From Stramonita haemastoma (taxonomy: Eukaryota; Mollusca; Gastropoda; Neogastropoda; Muricidae): 18,113 nucleotides of DNA. The stretch spans positions 39,835,271 through 39,853,383 of the forward strand of contig CM060335.1 in assembly GCA_030674155.1 (NCBI GenBank), written 5' to 3'. The translations under genes and the position numbers were made by a program. The notes beneath the pieces were generated by a model. The model saw only the letters and a list, made by a program, of their open reading frames with translations. It did not search any database and was not told the origin of the DNA. Numbering within the stretch: the first letter of the stretch is position 1; each line of letters begins with the position of its first letter. Below, one piece after another: positions 1-7,998 of this stretch.

Positions 1-313
1 CGTAAAAATACAATAGTGGTAATATTGGTGGCAAAGTTCATTACCTTTTTTTTTGTCTATTCTTGAATGAAATTGATTTGGTAAAAATAAAGAAAAGAAG
101 ATTTTTATTAATCAAAATGTTAGGAGACGTTATTATGGCAACGTTCTGGTGGCTCCAGCGACGTTGCTGGAACCATTCGTATCAGTCATTGCCATTCCAA
201 TGGATCATTCCAGTGACTTGGAGAGGGGGGGTCTGCTGCATGGGTAACAGCTTGCCCTTCATACTGACCTACCCAGGCTTTATAGTCTTCCAAGACTGAT
301 GGGTGCCTTCCAG
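1..313. other. No gene recognised; possible old dispersed repeat
   Basis: The first 130 bases are AT-rich with nothing recognisable. Bases about 130-313 are more GC-rich and run directly into the SINE that starts near 314, so they may be part of an older repeat or a 5' flank. I found no second copy in the window, so this is a guess. The short open frame at 63-299 has no protein-like composition and no recognisable family. Confidence 0.3.
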
Positions 314-592
314 GAGACGAGATAGCTCAGTGGTTAGAGCACTCGCTTTCCCCAAGCCAACGTTAAGCAGCACCGAACTTGATTACCAAGTGGATGGGTG
401 ACCATTTGTGAGCCTTGGCTTCAGTACAGTCCCCCAGTTCACCCAGCTGTAAATGTGTACTTGCCCTATTTTAGGGTCAGGGAAGATCAAGCAGCGAGGG
501 AGAGGAGATGGGCGCCGCCCTAAATATGCTGGCCCCTAGAGAAGCTGAGGTCTCGGACTCCGCTCCCCTGCGACCACATAGGTTATGGAACA
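314..592 (+). mobile_element. SINE family A, copy 1 (tRNA head fused to 5S rRNA-like segment)
   Basis: This is a non-coding Pol III-type retroposon. The head contains a tRNA box A-like segment, TAGCTCAGTGGTTAGAGC, at 323-340. It is followed at 362-403 by a stretch resembling the 5S rRNA internal promoter: GTTAAGCAGC, then GGATGGGTGACC. The body holds a C5 run at 431-435 and a conserved block ending near GGTTATGG. A second copy lies at 8637-8937 on the - strand and a truncated third at 10437-10513. All three align by eye over long stretches, which defines the element. It cannot be a functional tRNA or 5S gene because each moiety is partial. Confidence 0.85.
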
Positions 593-1129
593 GCTTTACC
601 TTTAAAAATAGTACACTGAACATCTCAACACTTTGAGGCATTAAAAACTCTTTTTTTTCAACACACACAAAGACTATACTCAATATTATTGAAATAATAA
701 TACAGTTGGAAAGAAAAAGTAAAATATCTTCCAAAAATCTGATGGATGCAAATAGTATTTTTTTGTTCCATGATATTGTGTTAAAATGTTATTGTTTCGT
801 TTCTTCATATTTTGTAAAAAAAAAAAAAAATCAAAAAAAATCCTACATACTCCTGAAGGGACTATAGGAAATGAAGCATTTGAATTTGAATTGATAATCT
901 TTTCTGGTGTATTGTAAGCTGTCGTTTAGTGTTATTATCTATTTAGATGTGTGAGGCAGGGAAAATTAAGAGACCATGTGACAAATAATATAGTAGGCTA
1001 TCTTTAAAATAAGTTTCTGAGTCATTGTATTGAATCGATATGTTCAAGTCTTAATATTTGTAAGCAGATCCCATTGATTCAAAGATCCTGAATCACCAAT
1101 GGCCTTGTTTCTATTTAAATTGTCATCAT
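593..1129. other. AT-rich DNA without recognised features
   Basis: This is intronic or intergenic AT-rich sequence with short A and T runs (for example the A run near 815-829). I see no coding potential, no RNA gene and no repeat shared with the rest of the window. It probably lies in the intron upstream of the exon at 7111. Confidence 0.5.
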
Positions 1130-1446
1130 GATTCCGTTTATGATTCAAAATCATCATTATCCTGTTTTCGAGTCAAAACCATAATCCTGTTTATGATTTC
1201 ACAAGTTATGATCCTACTTACAATTTAAAATAGCCATCCTCCTGTTTTTAATTCTAAGATATGTATGATCCTGTGTATAATCTAACATAGTCATCACCCT
1301 TTTCATAACTTTAAATTTCCACCATCCTGTTCATAACTTTAAATCTGCACCATCCTGTTTATACCATCCTGTTTATAATTGTAAATCTCCACCATCCTGT
1401 TTATAACTTTAAATCTCCACCATCCTATTTATACCATCCTGTTTAT
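1130..1446. repeat. Minisatellite, left part (42-bp unit, diverged outward)
   Basis: Tandem units are built from the motif CCATCCTGTTTATA plus AACTTTAAATCTCCA. Units near 1300-1446 are clear. Those from about 1130 to 1300 are degenerate (ATGATCCTGT-type variants). The same array resumes at 6349 on the other side of the DIRS element, so the two parts are one array split by the insertion. Confidence 0.85.
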
Positions 1447-1567
1447 AATTAAATACAACAAAGCGAGACTTACCTAGTAAGGTGAAGCTGGTTGTAAATT
1501 CTTGCGAATTTATTGTAGACCGGAACGGAGTGCACATGAGAACCGCGCGCAGCCCCTACTGTCAGTT
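1447..1567. repeat. DIRS left inverted terminal repeat
   Basis: The inner 37 bp (1531-1567) is an exact inverted copy of 6278-6314 in the right terminal repeat. The outer part, 1447-1538, is an exact 92-bp inverted copy of 1802-1893. The outermost four bases, AATT, recur at the right end (6345-6348). Confidence 0.92.
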
Positions 1568-1801
1568 TTTAGAGCCTCGAGAGAACACTGTGTCATACTA
1601 TAACAGGAACACTAAATATTTTATAAACATTGTTATCATTATTATCATTTTGAAAGGGTGGGATGTCTTACTGATGCACGGTGTGCAGAACACTGTTGTC
1701 AGTTCTAGATCAAAGTTCCACAAAGTGGTATTTGTTTCATTTGCATGGTATGCATTTCATTTTACTTGCATGGTATGCATGCAGACCATTTTAGGGGTGG
1801 G
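1568..1801. other. DIRS spacer between left ITR and internal complementary region
   Basis: This is non-coding spacer forming the loop of the 92-bp inverted repeat. It includes a direct pair of TTGCATGGTATGCAT near 1742 and 1769. The open frame running through 1482-1940 on the + strand simply reads across the inverted repeat and has no protein-like features. Confidence 0.6.
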
Positions 1802-1934
1802 CATGTGCACTCCGTTCCGGTCTACAATAAATTCGCAAGAATTTACAACCAGCTTCACCTTACTAGGTAAGTCTCGCTTTGTTGTATTTAATTCTTGCTC
1901 ATTTCCTGCATCCCTCCACTATATGCACATGAGA
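1802..1934. repeat. DIRS internal complementary region (ICR)
   Basis: This region is a composite of the complements of both element ends. Bases 1802-1893 are the exact reverse complement of the left end 1447-1538. Bases 1894-1934 are the exact reverse complement of 6304-6344 near the right end. The two halves meet at AATT (1890-1893), the same tetranucleotide found at both outer ends. The ICR therefore carries the sequence expected at a circle junction. In DIRS1 models the ICR templates completion of the element's ends. Confidence 0.93.
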
Positions 1935-1999
1935 TTTTAGAGCCACAGTGTTCTCGAGACAAACACATCCACCACATGTAAACAAGAAACTGTCCTACC

Positions 2000-3220
2000 T
2001 TATTTATGTTGTAGGAAACGCTCCATGATGGATTGGCCCATGGTCAGTGTTGGCCCCGTCTTCTTATTATAAAACTTAGCAAACGTGGAAACATTTGTCC
2101 ATCCAGCTGCTTTCATGATGATGTTTATTGGAGCGTCTGCAAGTTTAGCAGCGGAAGTACTGGCTGACCTCGTACTATGTGCCGTGAAGCGTGTAATGTC
2201 TATGCCTGCCCTCTCCATCGTCCACTTCAGCCAGCGCGCGATGGTATCGCTAGTGGCCCCTCGGTGCGGTGCTTGGAGAGTGATAAACAAATGTCGGGTA
2301 GCATTCTGAGCCCTCAGTTCTTTGCTCCGTCTCAGGTATTCTTTCAAAGTGTGAACTACACACAAAGCCTCTTTTTCCACAAAAGCCATGAGTTCAATAG
2401 GTGATTGATGGGCTCCTCTTCTTGACTGTTTTAATAATCTATTTACATAAAAAACACACTTTTCCCTTGAAAGTAGCATATTGTCGATGTCCAAAGCAGC
2501 AATAGTTTGACACCTCTGACCCGACAGAAGGGCAATTAACATCACAAGTTTCATTGTCAGTTCCTTGAACGTCAGGTTTTGCACTGGAACCCACGTTTCT
2601 AACATTTTTAGCACAATGTTTACATCCCAAGTGTGGTGATACTTTGGTAGTGGTGGTTTTCTTTCGAACACACCCTTCATAAATCTTTTTACAAGTTCGT
2701 GTTGACCAAACGTTGCCCCTTCATAGTTGCAGAGAAAACAACTTAGCGCAGAACGAGCGGTGCCCACAGCGCTATAAGAATATCCCTCTTTCAACAGCGA
2801 TGCCAGAAAATTTACAGCTGTGGCTAGAGGCGGTGAAACTGAATCCACTTGTTGCTCACACGCGTACCTCTCCCACTTTCGTATGTACACATCATACATC
2901 TGTTTTGTTGCGGGTCGCCATGAGGACATGAGAATACTGGTAGTCTCCTCAGAAAAGCCTTGTGTTCTGAATCTATCCCTGACACTTTGCAGACTAGCAG
3001 CGTCAGGCTTTTCCTCAGTGGGTGTTTTGTCTCCTTTTGACTTGGTTGTGTCAGAAGAGTGTTTCTGGCTGACAAGAGGACAGGTCTGGCTGTGAGAATT
3101 TTCATCAGTGCTGGCCAAAAGGGCTGATTTTTCCAGGTTGGCGCTACTATAACCCCTCTTGCTTTGTCTTTCTTTATCTTTGCCAGGACCCGGGGTATAA
3201 TGCTGAAAGGTGGAAAACAA
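2000..3220 (-). CDS. DIRS tyrosine recombinase (YR)
   Basis: This is the DNA integrase of the element, a phage-integrase-fold enzyme predicted to insert the circular cDNA. The catalytic set is visible: Arg236 in LLSGQRCQT, His348 and Arg351 in AHSTR, Trp374 in AAGWT, and the nucleophile Tyr384 in KFYNKK. A core-binding-like helical region precedes it at about residues 80-190. The frame is open from 3229, just after TGA at 3232-3230, and overlaps the end of the RT ORF by roughly 400 bp in the -1 frame. The listed start is TTG. The first true ATG encodes residue 98, which is inside conserved-looking sequence, so the real entry (frameshift, reinitiation or splicing) is unknown. I saw no canonical slippery heptamer in this overlap. 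Stop is TAA at 2002-2000. The ORF looks intact. Confidence 0.93.
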   Translation of the reverse strand: MFSTFQHYTPGPGKDKERQSKRGYSSANLEKSALLASTDENSHSQTCPLVSQKHSSDTTKSKGDKTPTEEKPDAASLQSVRDRFRTQGFSEETTSILMSSWRPATKQMYDVYIRKWERYACEQQVDSVSPPLATAVNFLASLLKEGYSYSAVGTARSALSCFLCNYEGATFGQHELVKRFMKGVFERKPPLPKYHHTWDVNIVLKMLETWVPVQNLTFKELTMKLVMLIALLSGQRCQTIAALDIDNMLLSREKCVFYVNRLLKQSRRGAHQSPIELMAFVEKEALCVVHTLKEYLRRSKELRAQNATRHLFITLQAPHRGATSDTIARWLKWTMERAGIDITRFTAHSTRSASTSAAKLADAPINIIMKAAGWTNVSTFAKFYNKKTGPTLTMGQSIMERFLQHK

Positions 3221-5043
3221 TAAACAGTCTCATTTCCCCAATACATGCTAAATGCATCAATAGCACATGCTCCTGGGTCAGGCAAGAAAGACACATATCT
3301 GGAAAACTGAAAATTTAATCTAGAGGCAAACAAGTCAATGACAGGTTTTATATCAAGAATATTCATAGCCTCAGAAAGTAGCATTGAATCCAGTTTCCAT
3401 TCTGTGTCAATGTGGATCTGTCTAGACAGACTGTCAGCTTCAACATTCTCAACACCAGGAATGTGAGCAGCACTGAGCCATATGTTTCTGCTTTCACACC
3501 AATGCCAGATTTGCTGAGATACATCATTCAGATGTTTAGATCTGTTCGAACCCATGTTGTTAATACAACCAACAGTGCTTGTGTTATCAGTCATAATTCT
3601 TATGTGAACATTACGTTGGTCATGCAACAAAGACTTGAGACCAAAAAAGACAGCTAATAGCTCCAAAGCATTTATGTGTCCTTCTTTGTCTTTCTCACTC
3701 CACATGCCTTGTGTTTGTGATTTGGTATCAACAACCCAAGCACCCCATCCTGTACGTGAACTGTCTGTCTTCATAGTAATGGTGGGGTCTGATCTCTGAA
3801 TGGGAGCCTTTTGCTTGTCTATGTTATTAATCCACCATTCTAGCTCTGTCTTCCCTTCAGCTGATAACACAGCAGGCTTTTCCCAGTTCCCCTTGCTTAG
3901 TTTAAGTGCGGAACACTTATCTTGTTCAATTGCTCTGTAGTACAAAGGACCCAATGGCACAGCAAGAAAACAAGAAACCATTAGTCCAATACAAGATGCC
4001 AGAGATCTTACAGTTGTACTTTCCTGACTGAATAATAGAATGCATGCACACAGCAGTTTTTGTTTCCGTTCATCTGTCAGTGTGACTGTCATGTCTGTTG
4101 AGTTTATTTTGAAACCCAGGTAGGTGATTTCTTGCACAGGCATGAACTGTGATTTCTTTTCATGTACATAGAAACCTAGGGAGTCTAATAATTGTATCGT
4201 GTCTACCACACACTGTACAACTTCTGTTTCAGTCTCTCCCACAATCAAACTGTCATCAATGAATGAAGTGATCAGGTGACCCATATCATGTAAGCGTGCT
4301 AGGACAGGTTTCATGAGTTTTGTGAATTTTCTGGGAATCGGACTGAGTCCCATAGCAGCTGCCTGAAAACAGTACAGTTTTTCTCTCCATCTGAATTTCA
4401 GATATTTCCGAAAAGTCTCCTCTACTGCTATGACGTAATACGCATCTCTCAGATCAATTGATGCGAAAAAGCAATTTTGTGTAACTAGATCCAAAGCTGT
4501 ATATATTGTTTCCATCTTAAATTTCTTATATTCCACATTTTTGTTCAGAGCTTTCAGATTTAAAATCATTCTAAATGATCCGTCTTTTTTCTCCCTAACA
4601 AAGATAGGTGAGACAACTTGTCCTGATTCAGGTAAAGACTCTTTTATCACACCTTTTTTCAACAAGTTTCTTATTTCAGAGTCAACAGCATAGTTTTCAC
4701 GCTTGCTAAACAACCTTTGCGAACTTTGCTTTATGTCTACTGGGCAATCATCAAAGGTGATTTTAATTCCTTCAACTGTTTCAAGTACATCAGGGTCAGA
4801 AGTTAGTTCATTCCAGTGCGACAGCTTTTCCTTTAAGCTTCCTGCTTTAAAGTTATCATGCTTCATTTCAAGATAAGCACACAAAGAAGGCAAGCAAAGT
4901 TCAAACTCACTAACCTTGTTTCCAGAAGGGAGGGGCGGTTCTGTCAAAGATCGAGTTACTGCCGGTGGCTGTTTTTCTGACCCTTCTTCCAAAACACTTT
5001 GTTTGCTTGACCGAAGGAACTCCCCCCCTGCCCCTGCCTCCAC
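2824..5043 (-). CDS. DIRS reverse transcriptase, RNase H and DAM-like methyltransferase domains
   Basis: This polyprotein copies the element's RNA. The RT domain spans about residues 90-340, with catalytic Asp197 in FASIDLRDAY and the Asp pair in SFIDDSLIVG (residues 263-264). RNase H spans about 420-545, with Asp427 (KTDSS), Glu461 (ALELL), Asp486 (MTDNT), His527 (AAHIPG) and Asp537 (VEADSLSR). At about 565-690 lies the methyltransferase-like domain typical of DIRS1-group elements, with DLFASRLN, PDPGACAIDAF and FPPF (residues 610-613). The codon at 5043 is GTG. The frame is open only from 5064, after a TAG at 5067-5065, and the first ATG is residue 60. Together with the 88-bp overlap with gag and the heptamer at 5055-5061, this suggests expression by -1 frameshifting from gag. 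The ORF is intact. Confidence 0.94.
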   Translation of the reverse strand: MEAGAGGEFLRSSKQSVLEEGSEKQPPAVTRSLTEPPLPSGNKVSEFELCLPSLCAYLEMKHDNFKAGSLKEKLSHWNELTSDPDVLETVEGIKITFDDCPVDIKQSSQRLFSKRENYAVDSEIRNLLKKGVIKESLPESGQVVSPIFVREKKDGSFRMILNLKALNKNVEYKKFKMETIYTALDLVTQNCFFASIDLRDAYYVIAVEETFRKYLKFRWREKLYCFQAAAMGLSPIPRKFTKLMKPVLARLHDMGHLITSFIDDSLIVGETETEVVQCVVDTIQLLDSLGFYVHEKKSQFMPVQEITYLGFKINSTDMTVTLTDERKQKLLCACILLFSQESTTVRSLASCIGLMVSCFLAVPLGPLYYRAIEQDKCSALKLSKGNWEKPAVLSAEGKTELEWWINNIDKQKAPIQRSDPTITMKTDSSRTGWGAWVVDTKSQTQGMWSEKDKEGHINALELLAVFFGLKSLLHDQRNVHIRIMTDNTSTVGCINNMGSNRSKHLNDVSQQIWHWCESRNIWLSAAHIPGVENVEADSLSRQIHIDTEWKLDSMLLSEAMNILDIKPVIDLFASRLNFQFSRYVSFLPDPGACAIDAFSMYWGNETVYCFPPFSIIPRVLAKIKKDKARGVIVAPTWKNQPFWPALMKILTARPVLLSARNTLLTQPSQKETKHPLRKSLTLLVCKVSGIDSEHKAFLRRLPVFSCPHGDPQQNRCMMCTYESGRGTRVSNKWIQFHRL

Positions 5044-6049
5044 GGCTTCCGGCCTAAAAAAGAGCTACTGTTGTTATGCTGCCACGTGCTCCTCTTTTGC
5101 TGACCACGCATGTTCTGACCGAGTTTCTGGGACTCTTGCACTTCTTTTAGACATTTGTGAAAATCAGAGCCATACAGTAGATCTGGGGTCATGGCAACCT
5201 GCGGTGCACATATGCCAGAGAGTTCACGGGGTAGGCAGGGTCGGTGCATGTCTCTCCGTTTCTGGGACAGGTCATGGTTGGCGTGACCTGTGAGGGCAAG
5301 GGCATCTGAAAGTTGAGCTATGCATCCGGTCAGTTCACTGCGTACTGTAGTGGCATCCTGCCCTGAGATGGTATCTCTTACCCTCAAAAGTCGGTTGGTG
5401 CAGAGGGTTATGGCTATGGCAGCTTTTGACAGTGTTTTCTGTGTATTTGCCATCCGAATGTCTGTCTTTCTAGTGAAGGGCTTGAGGACAGAAAAAACTT
5501 CCTGGTTTGTTCGGGGAACGCCCAGGTATGCGCAGTTTTCGGGAATCGGGTACTTTGTCAGTTTTTCCCTCAGCTTTCTGTCTGGAAGTTTTGATCCAAA
5601 TCTGGATTCAAGCAGCTTTGCCAATTTTCCTGAGACCGGTGGTCCTTTTTCTTCATTATCGTCAAAAGATGATGCCATTTCAGCAAAAATATCGTCATCC
5701 TCCTCCTCTGTAGCATCTGCTATCAGCTCTTTTTCCAGTTCCTCTGCCTTATCAGAAACACTGTCGGTGACAAATTCTGAATCACTACCTGCTTCTTCCT
5801 TTTCCCTTCATTCTCAGCGAGGGGTTTATCAGCGTCAGCGCTAATTTTCCTCTTCTTGGTGTGCGGTGCACTTCTTTCAAAATTGTCCATTCTTTTGGAA
5901 AGGTTCTGAATGATTGAAAAAATGTCTCGGAGAGATGGCTCCCTTTCCACCAAGGGTTCAGCAGAGGTGCCAGCTTGTGGTTCTTCATAGGATTCTGACT
6001 CCATAACCGAATCCTGGTCACTGGTGTAGTCCACAGAATGGGTCTCCAT
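4956..6049 (-). CDS. DIRS gag-like ORF1, interrupted by one frame change
   Basis: The putative structural or RNA-binding protein starts at ATG 6049 (METHSVD), the first ATG after the right terminal repeat. This frame holds an acidic N-terminus, a helical stretch (IFSIIQNLSKRMDNFE) and a basic KKRK patch, and ends at TGA 5725-5723. The continuation lies in the -1 frame: open after TGA 5810-5808, acidic (ADATEEEDDD), then ATG 5678 (MASSFDD) through to the stop at 4956. The two frames overlap in 5807-5726, so a one-base gain, a two-base loss or an assembly error in the purine-rich run there would explain the break. I saw no slippery heptamer in that overlap. The C-terminus is rich in Gly, Gln, Lys and Trp, as expected of a nucleic-acid-binding tail. 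I see no zinc knuckle. Assignment rests on position and composition more than on sequence motifs. Confidence 0.8.
5055..5061 (-). promoter_or_regulatory. Candidate -1 ribosomal frameshift heptamer (T TTT TTA)
   Basis: On the coding strand the gag codons read TCT TTT TTA, giving X XXY YYZ in the correct phase. After a -1 slip, reading continues TTT TTT AGG into the RT frame. That frame is closed by TAG only two codons before the heptamer. Downstream is a G-rich stretch (5041-5019 on the - strand: GGAGGCAGGGGC, then a run of seven Gs), which could form a stimulatory structure. T TTT TTA is an established slippery sequence; its activity here is inferred. Confidence 0.65.
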
Positions 6050-6070
6050 TTTTTTTTTTTTTTTTTTTTT
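6050..6070 (-). other. 21-base A run directly before the gag ATG
   Basis: In coding orientation 21 consecutive A residues immediately precede the A of the gag start codon at 6049. The run length may be inexact in the assembly. An upstream in-frame reading through this run has no ATG, so it is treated as leader. Confidence 0.7.
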
Positions 6071-6277
6071 CCCAGAAACTTTTCCACAAAAAATAGATTT
6101 CACAAGCACTACAAAAAACAACAACAACCCCAAGTTATACACAAAATAAAACACACCAAGAAAAGCAAGGTCTAGAAACTATTATAGCTAGTGCTGAGAT
6201 TCCTGATAGTGATGGGCGTTGCCGACACAGCGAGAGGCGATATGATAAACGTCTGGACAGTAGCTCGGCTAGGCACG

Positions 6278-6348
6278 AACTGACAGTAGGGGCTGCGCGC
6301 GGTTCTCATGTGCATATAGTGGAGGGATGCAGGAAATGAGCAAGAATT
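6278..6348. repeat. DIRS right inverted terminal repeat
   Basis: Bases 6278-6314 are the exact inverted copy of 1531-1567 in the left terminal repeat. Bases 6304-6348, including the shared AATT, are the exact reverse complement of 1890-1934 in the internal complementary region. This is the 5' end of the element in its own orientation. Confidence 0.92.
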
Positions 6349-7080
6349 TTAAATCTCCACAATTCTATTCATACCATCCTTTTAGAACTTTAATTCTCCA
6401 CCATCCTATTTATATCATCCTTTTAGAACTTTAATTCTTCACCATCCTATTCATACCATCCTGTTTAAACTTGAAATCTCCACCATCCTATTTATACCAT
6501 CCTGTTTAGAACTTTAAATCTCCACTATCCTATTTATACCATCCTGTTTAGAACTTTAAATCTCCACCATCCTATTTATACCATCCTGTTTAGAACTTTA
6601 AATCTCCACCATCCTGTCTATACCATTCTGTTTAGAACTTTAAATCTCCACCATCCTATTTATACCATCCTTTAAGAACTTTAAATCTCCACCATCCTGT
6701 TCATAACTTTAAATCTCCACCATCCTGTTTATACCATCCTGTTTATAATTTTAAATCTCCACCATCCTGTTTAAAACTTTAAATCTCCACCATCCTATTT
6801 ATACCATCCTGTTTAGAACTTTAAATCTCCACCATCCTATTTATACCATCCTGTTTAGAACTTTAAATCTCCACCATCCTATTTATACCATCCTGTTTAG
6901 AACTTTAAATCTCCACCATCCTATTTATACCATCCTTTAAGAACTTTAAATCTCCACCATCCTGTATATAACTTGAAATCTCCACCATCCTGTATATAAC
7001 TTGAAATCTCCACCATCCTGTATATAACTTGAAATCTACACCATCCTGTTTATAAATTTAAATATCTACCACCCTGTTTA
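6349..7080. repeat. Minisatellite, right part (42-bp unit)
   Basis: Tandem copies combine AACTTTAAATCTCCACCATC and CCTATTTATACCATCCTGTT, about 42 bp in total, with an internal 14-bp CCATCCTGTTTATA submotif. Some units are shortened. About 17 units are visible. The array ends about 30 bp before the 3' splice site of the exon at 7111. Confidence 0.92.
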
Positions 7081-7110
7081 TAACCAAACTTACCCATGCT
7101 CATCACACAG

Positions 7111-7539
7111 AACCGAATTCTGGGGGACGAGACTAAACGAAAGGCAGCCGTGAAAGATCTGGAGAGAAGAGTAAAGATGGAGGCAGATCGTGGACGCCTC
7201 CGTCAAATGGAAACCATTTTTGAAGGGGGAGACAAGAAGACTCTAGGCGGGCTGGTGGCCATGGAAAACCAGATGAAACTCCTGGAGGAGACGAAGAAAC
7301 TGGCATCCAACTTCAGAGTCATGATGAGTTCGTCTGTAAGGGAAGGAATCAGACGGTTTGAGGCATGGATCAGCATCCCACGCCTCGTCTTCAGTGAGCA
7401 GGAGGCTGAGGATGCGGAGACAGAGTTGCTGAGGCTGAGGCACTGGAGCACTTTGGTGACTTTCAAAGAAAGTCCCTATGCCTCCAAGGCTTCTCCCGAA
7501 ATGGTCACCGCTATGACTAAGGGCATCCGGCTGATGAAG
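7111..7539 (+). CDS. ZNFX1-like protein, internal exon (143 codons)
   Basis: The exon begins after CACACAG (AG at 7109-7110) and ends at AAG before GTGAGT (7540). Both boundaries are phase 0. It encodes a charged, largely helical segment: it opens NRILGDETKRKAAVKDLERR, later has LLRLRHWSTLVTF, and ends GIRLMK. This resembles the region just before the C-terminal RZ zinc finger of ZNFX1-type proteins, which are SF1 helicase-related antiviral and RNA-regulatory proteins. The call rests on this segment together with the RZ finger encoded by the next exons. A TAA at 7081-7083 closes the frame upstream, and the AG at 7110 is the only acceptor candidate between them. The polypyrimidine tract is weak. 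The exon is clean, with no internal stop. Earlier exons are not in the window. A paralogue such as an RNF213-type protein is less likely. Confidence 0.82.
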
Positions 7540-7576
7540 GTGAGTAGTGTCCAAGCTAGCTTTTCTAGCTGTGTAG

Positions 7577-7578
<2 letters not shown>

Positions 7579-7665
<87 letters not shown>
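7579..7665 (+). repeat. (GT)n microsatellite
   Basis: A nearly uninterrupted run of about 43 GT units begins 40 bp after the 5' splice site at 7540. The open frame that continues from the exon into Cys-Val repeats is read-through and not coding. Confidence 0.97.
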
Positions 7666-7668
<3 letters not shown>

Positions 7669-7998
7669 ATTTCTGTTAGACGTGATGCCAGTACGGAGGA
7701 TGAACGTTGATTACTATGCCTGTCAGTATTGTAATTGCCCTTCAGGGATGATTATAGTGTCTTTGACTTGACTTGAAGCGTATTTTATAGCTCAGTGCTG
7801 TAAGTAGGGTAGTGTGTGCGCCATGTGACACCATGTGACACCATGCTGTATTTTGCCCTTCTCTTTTGCAAAGGCTTGTGCAGGTCATTTTTACACATCA
7901 GCTATATGCTGTATCTTACTGATCTTCGTGAATGCTCATCTTTTTTTTTTTTTTTGGCTAGTTTTGTGTTTTTAATCGCTTAATGGACAGAATATAAT
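7666..7998. other. Intron, nothing recognised
   Basis: This is intronic sequence with a short triplication of CCATGTGACA near 7821-7846 and a T run near 7940. I see no coding or RNA feature. Confidence 0.5.

Larger units (their letters stand above)
1447..6348 (-). mobile_element. DIRS1-type tyrosine-recombinase retrotransposon, structurally complete
   Basis: The element is 4.9 kb and reads right to left. In its own order it has: a right inverted terminal repeat (6348-6278), a gag-like ORF (6049-4956), an RT/RNase H/methyltransferase-like ORF (to 2824), a tyrosine recombinase ORF (to 2000), an internal complementary region (1934-1802) and a left inverted terminal repeat (1567-1447). This is the diagnostic DIRS1 architecture: no LTRs, no DDE integrase, and ends complementary to an internal region. 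Such elements are thought to replicate through a circular intermediate inserted by the recombinase, without the target duplication an integrase makes. Both terminal matches to the internal region are perfect by eye, so the copy appears young. Gag is broken by a single frame change. The element lies antisense to the ZNFX1-like exons at 7111 and 9510, inside their upstream intron. Confidence 0.93.

Noticed and set aside
323..403. A tRNA gene or 5S rRNA gene
   Set aside because: Only partial tRNA and 5S similarity joined in one unit, with repeat copies elsewhere; this is a SINE.
1482..1940. A 152-codon + strand gene
   Set aside because: It spans the inverted repeat of the DIRS end and the ICR; composition is not protein-like.
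6049..6154. N-terminal extension of gag with a hydrophobic segment and poly-Lys
   Set aside because: The apparent start at 6154 is GTG, the frame depends on the exact length of a 21-base A run, and the segment is probably leader.
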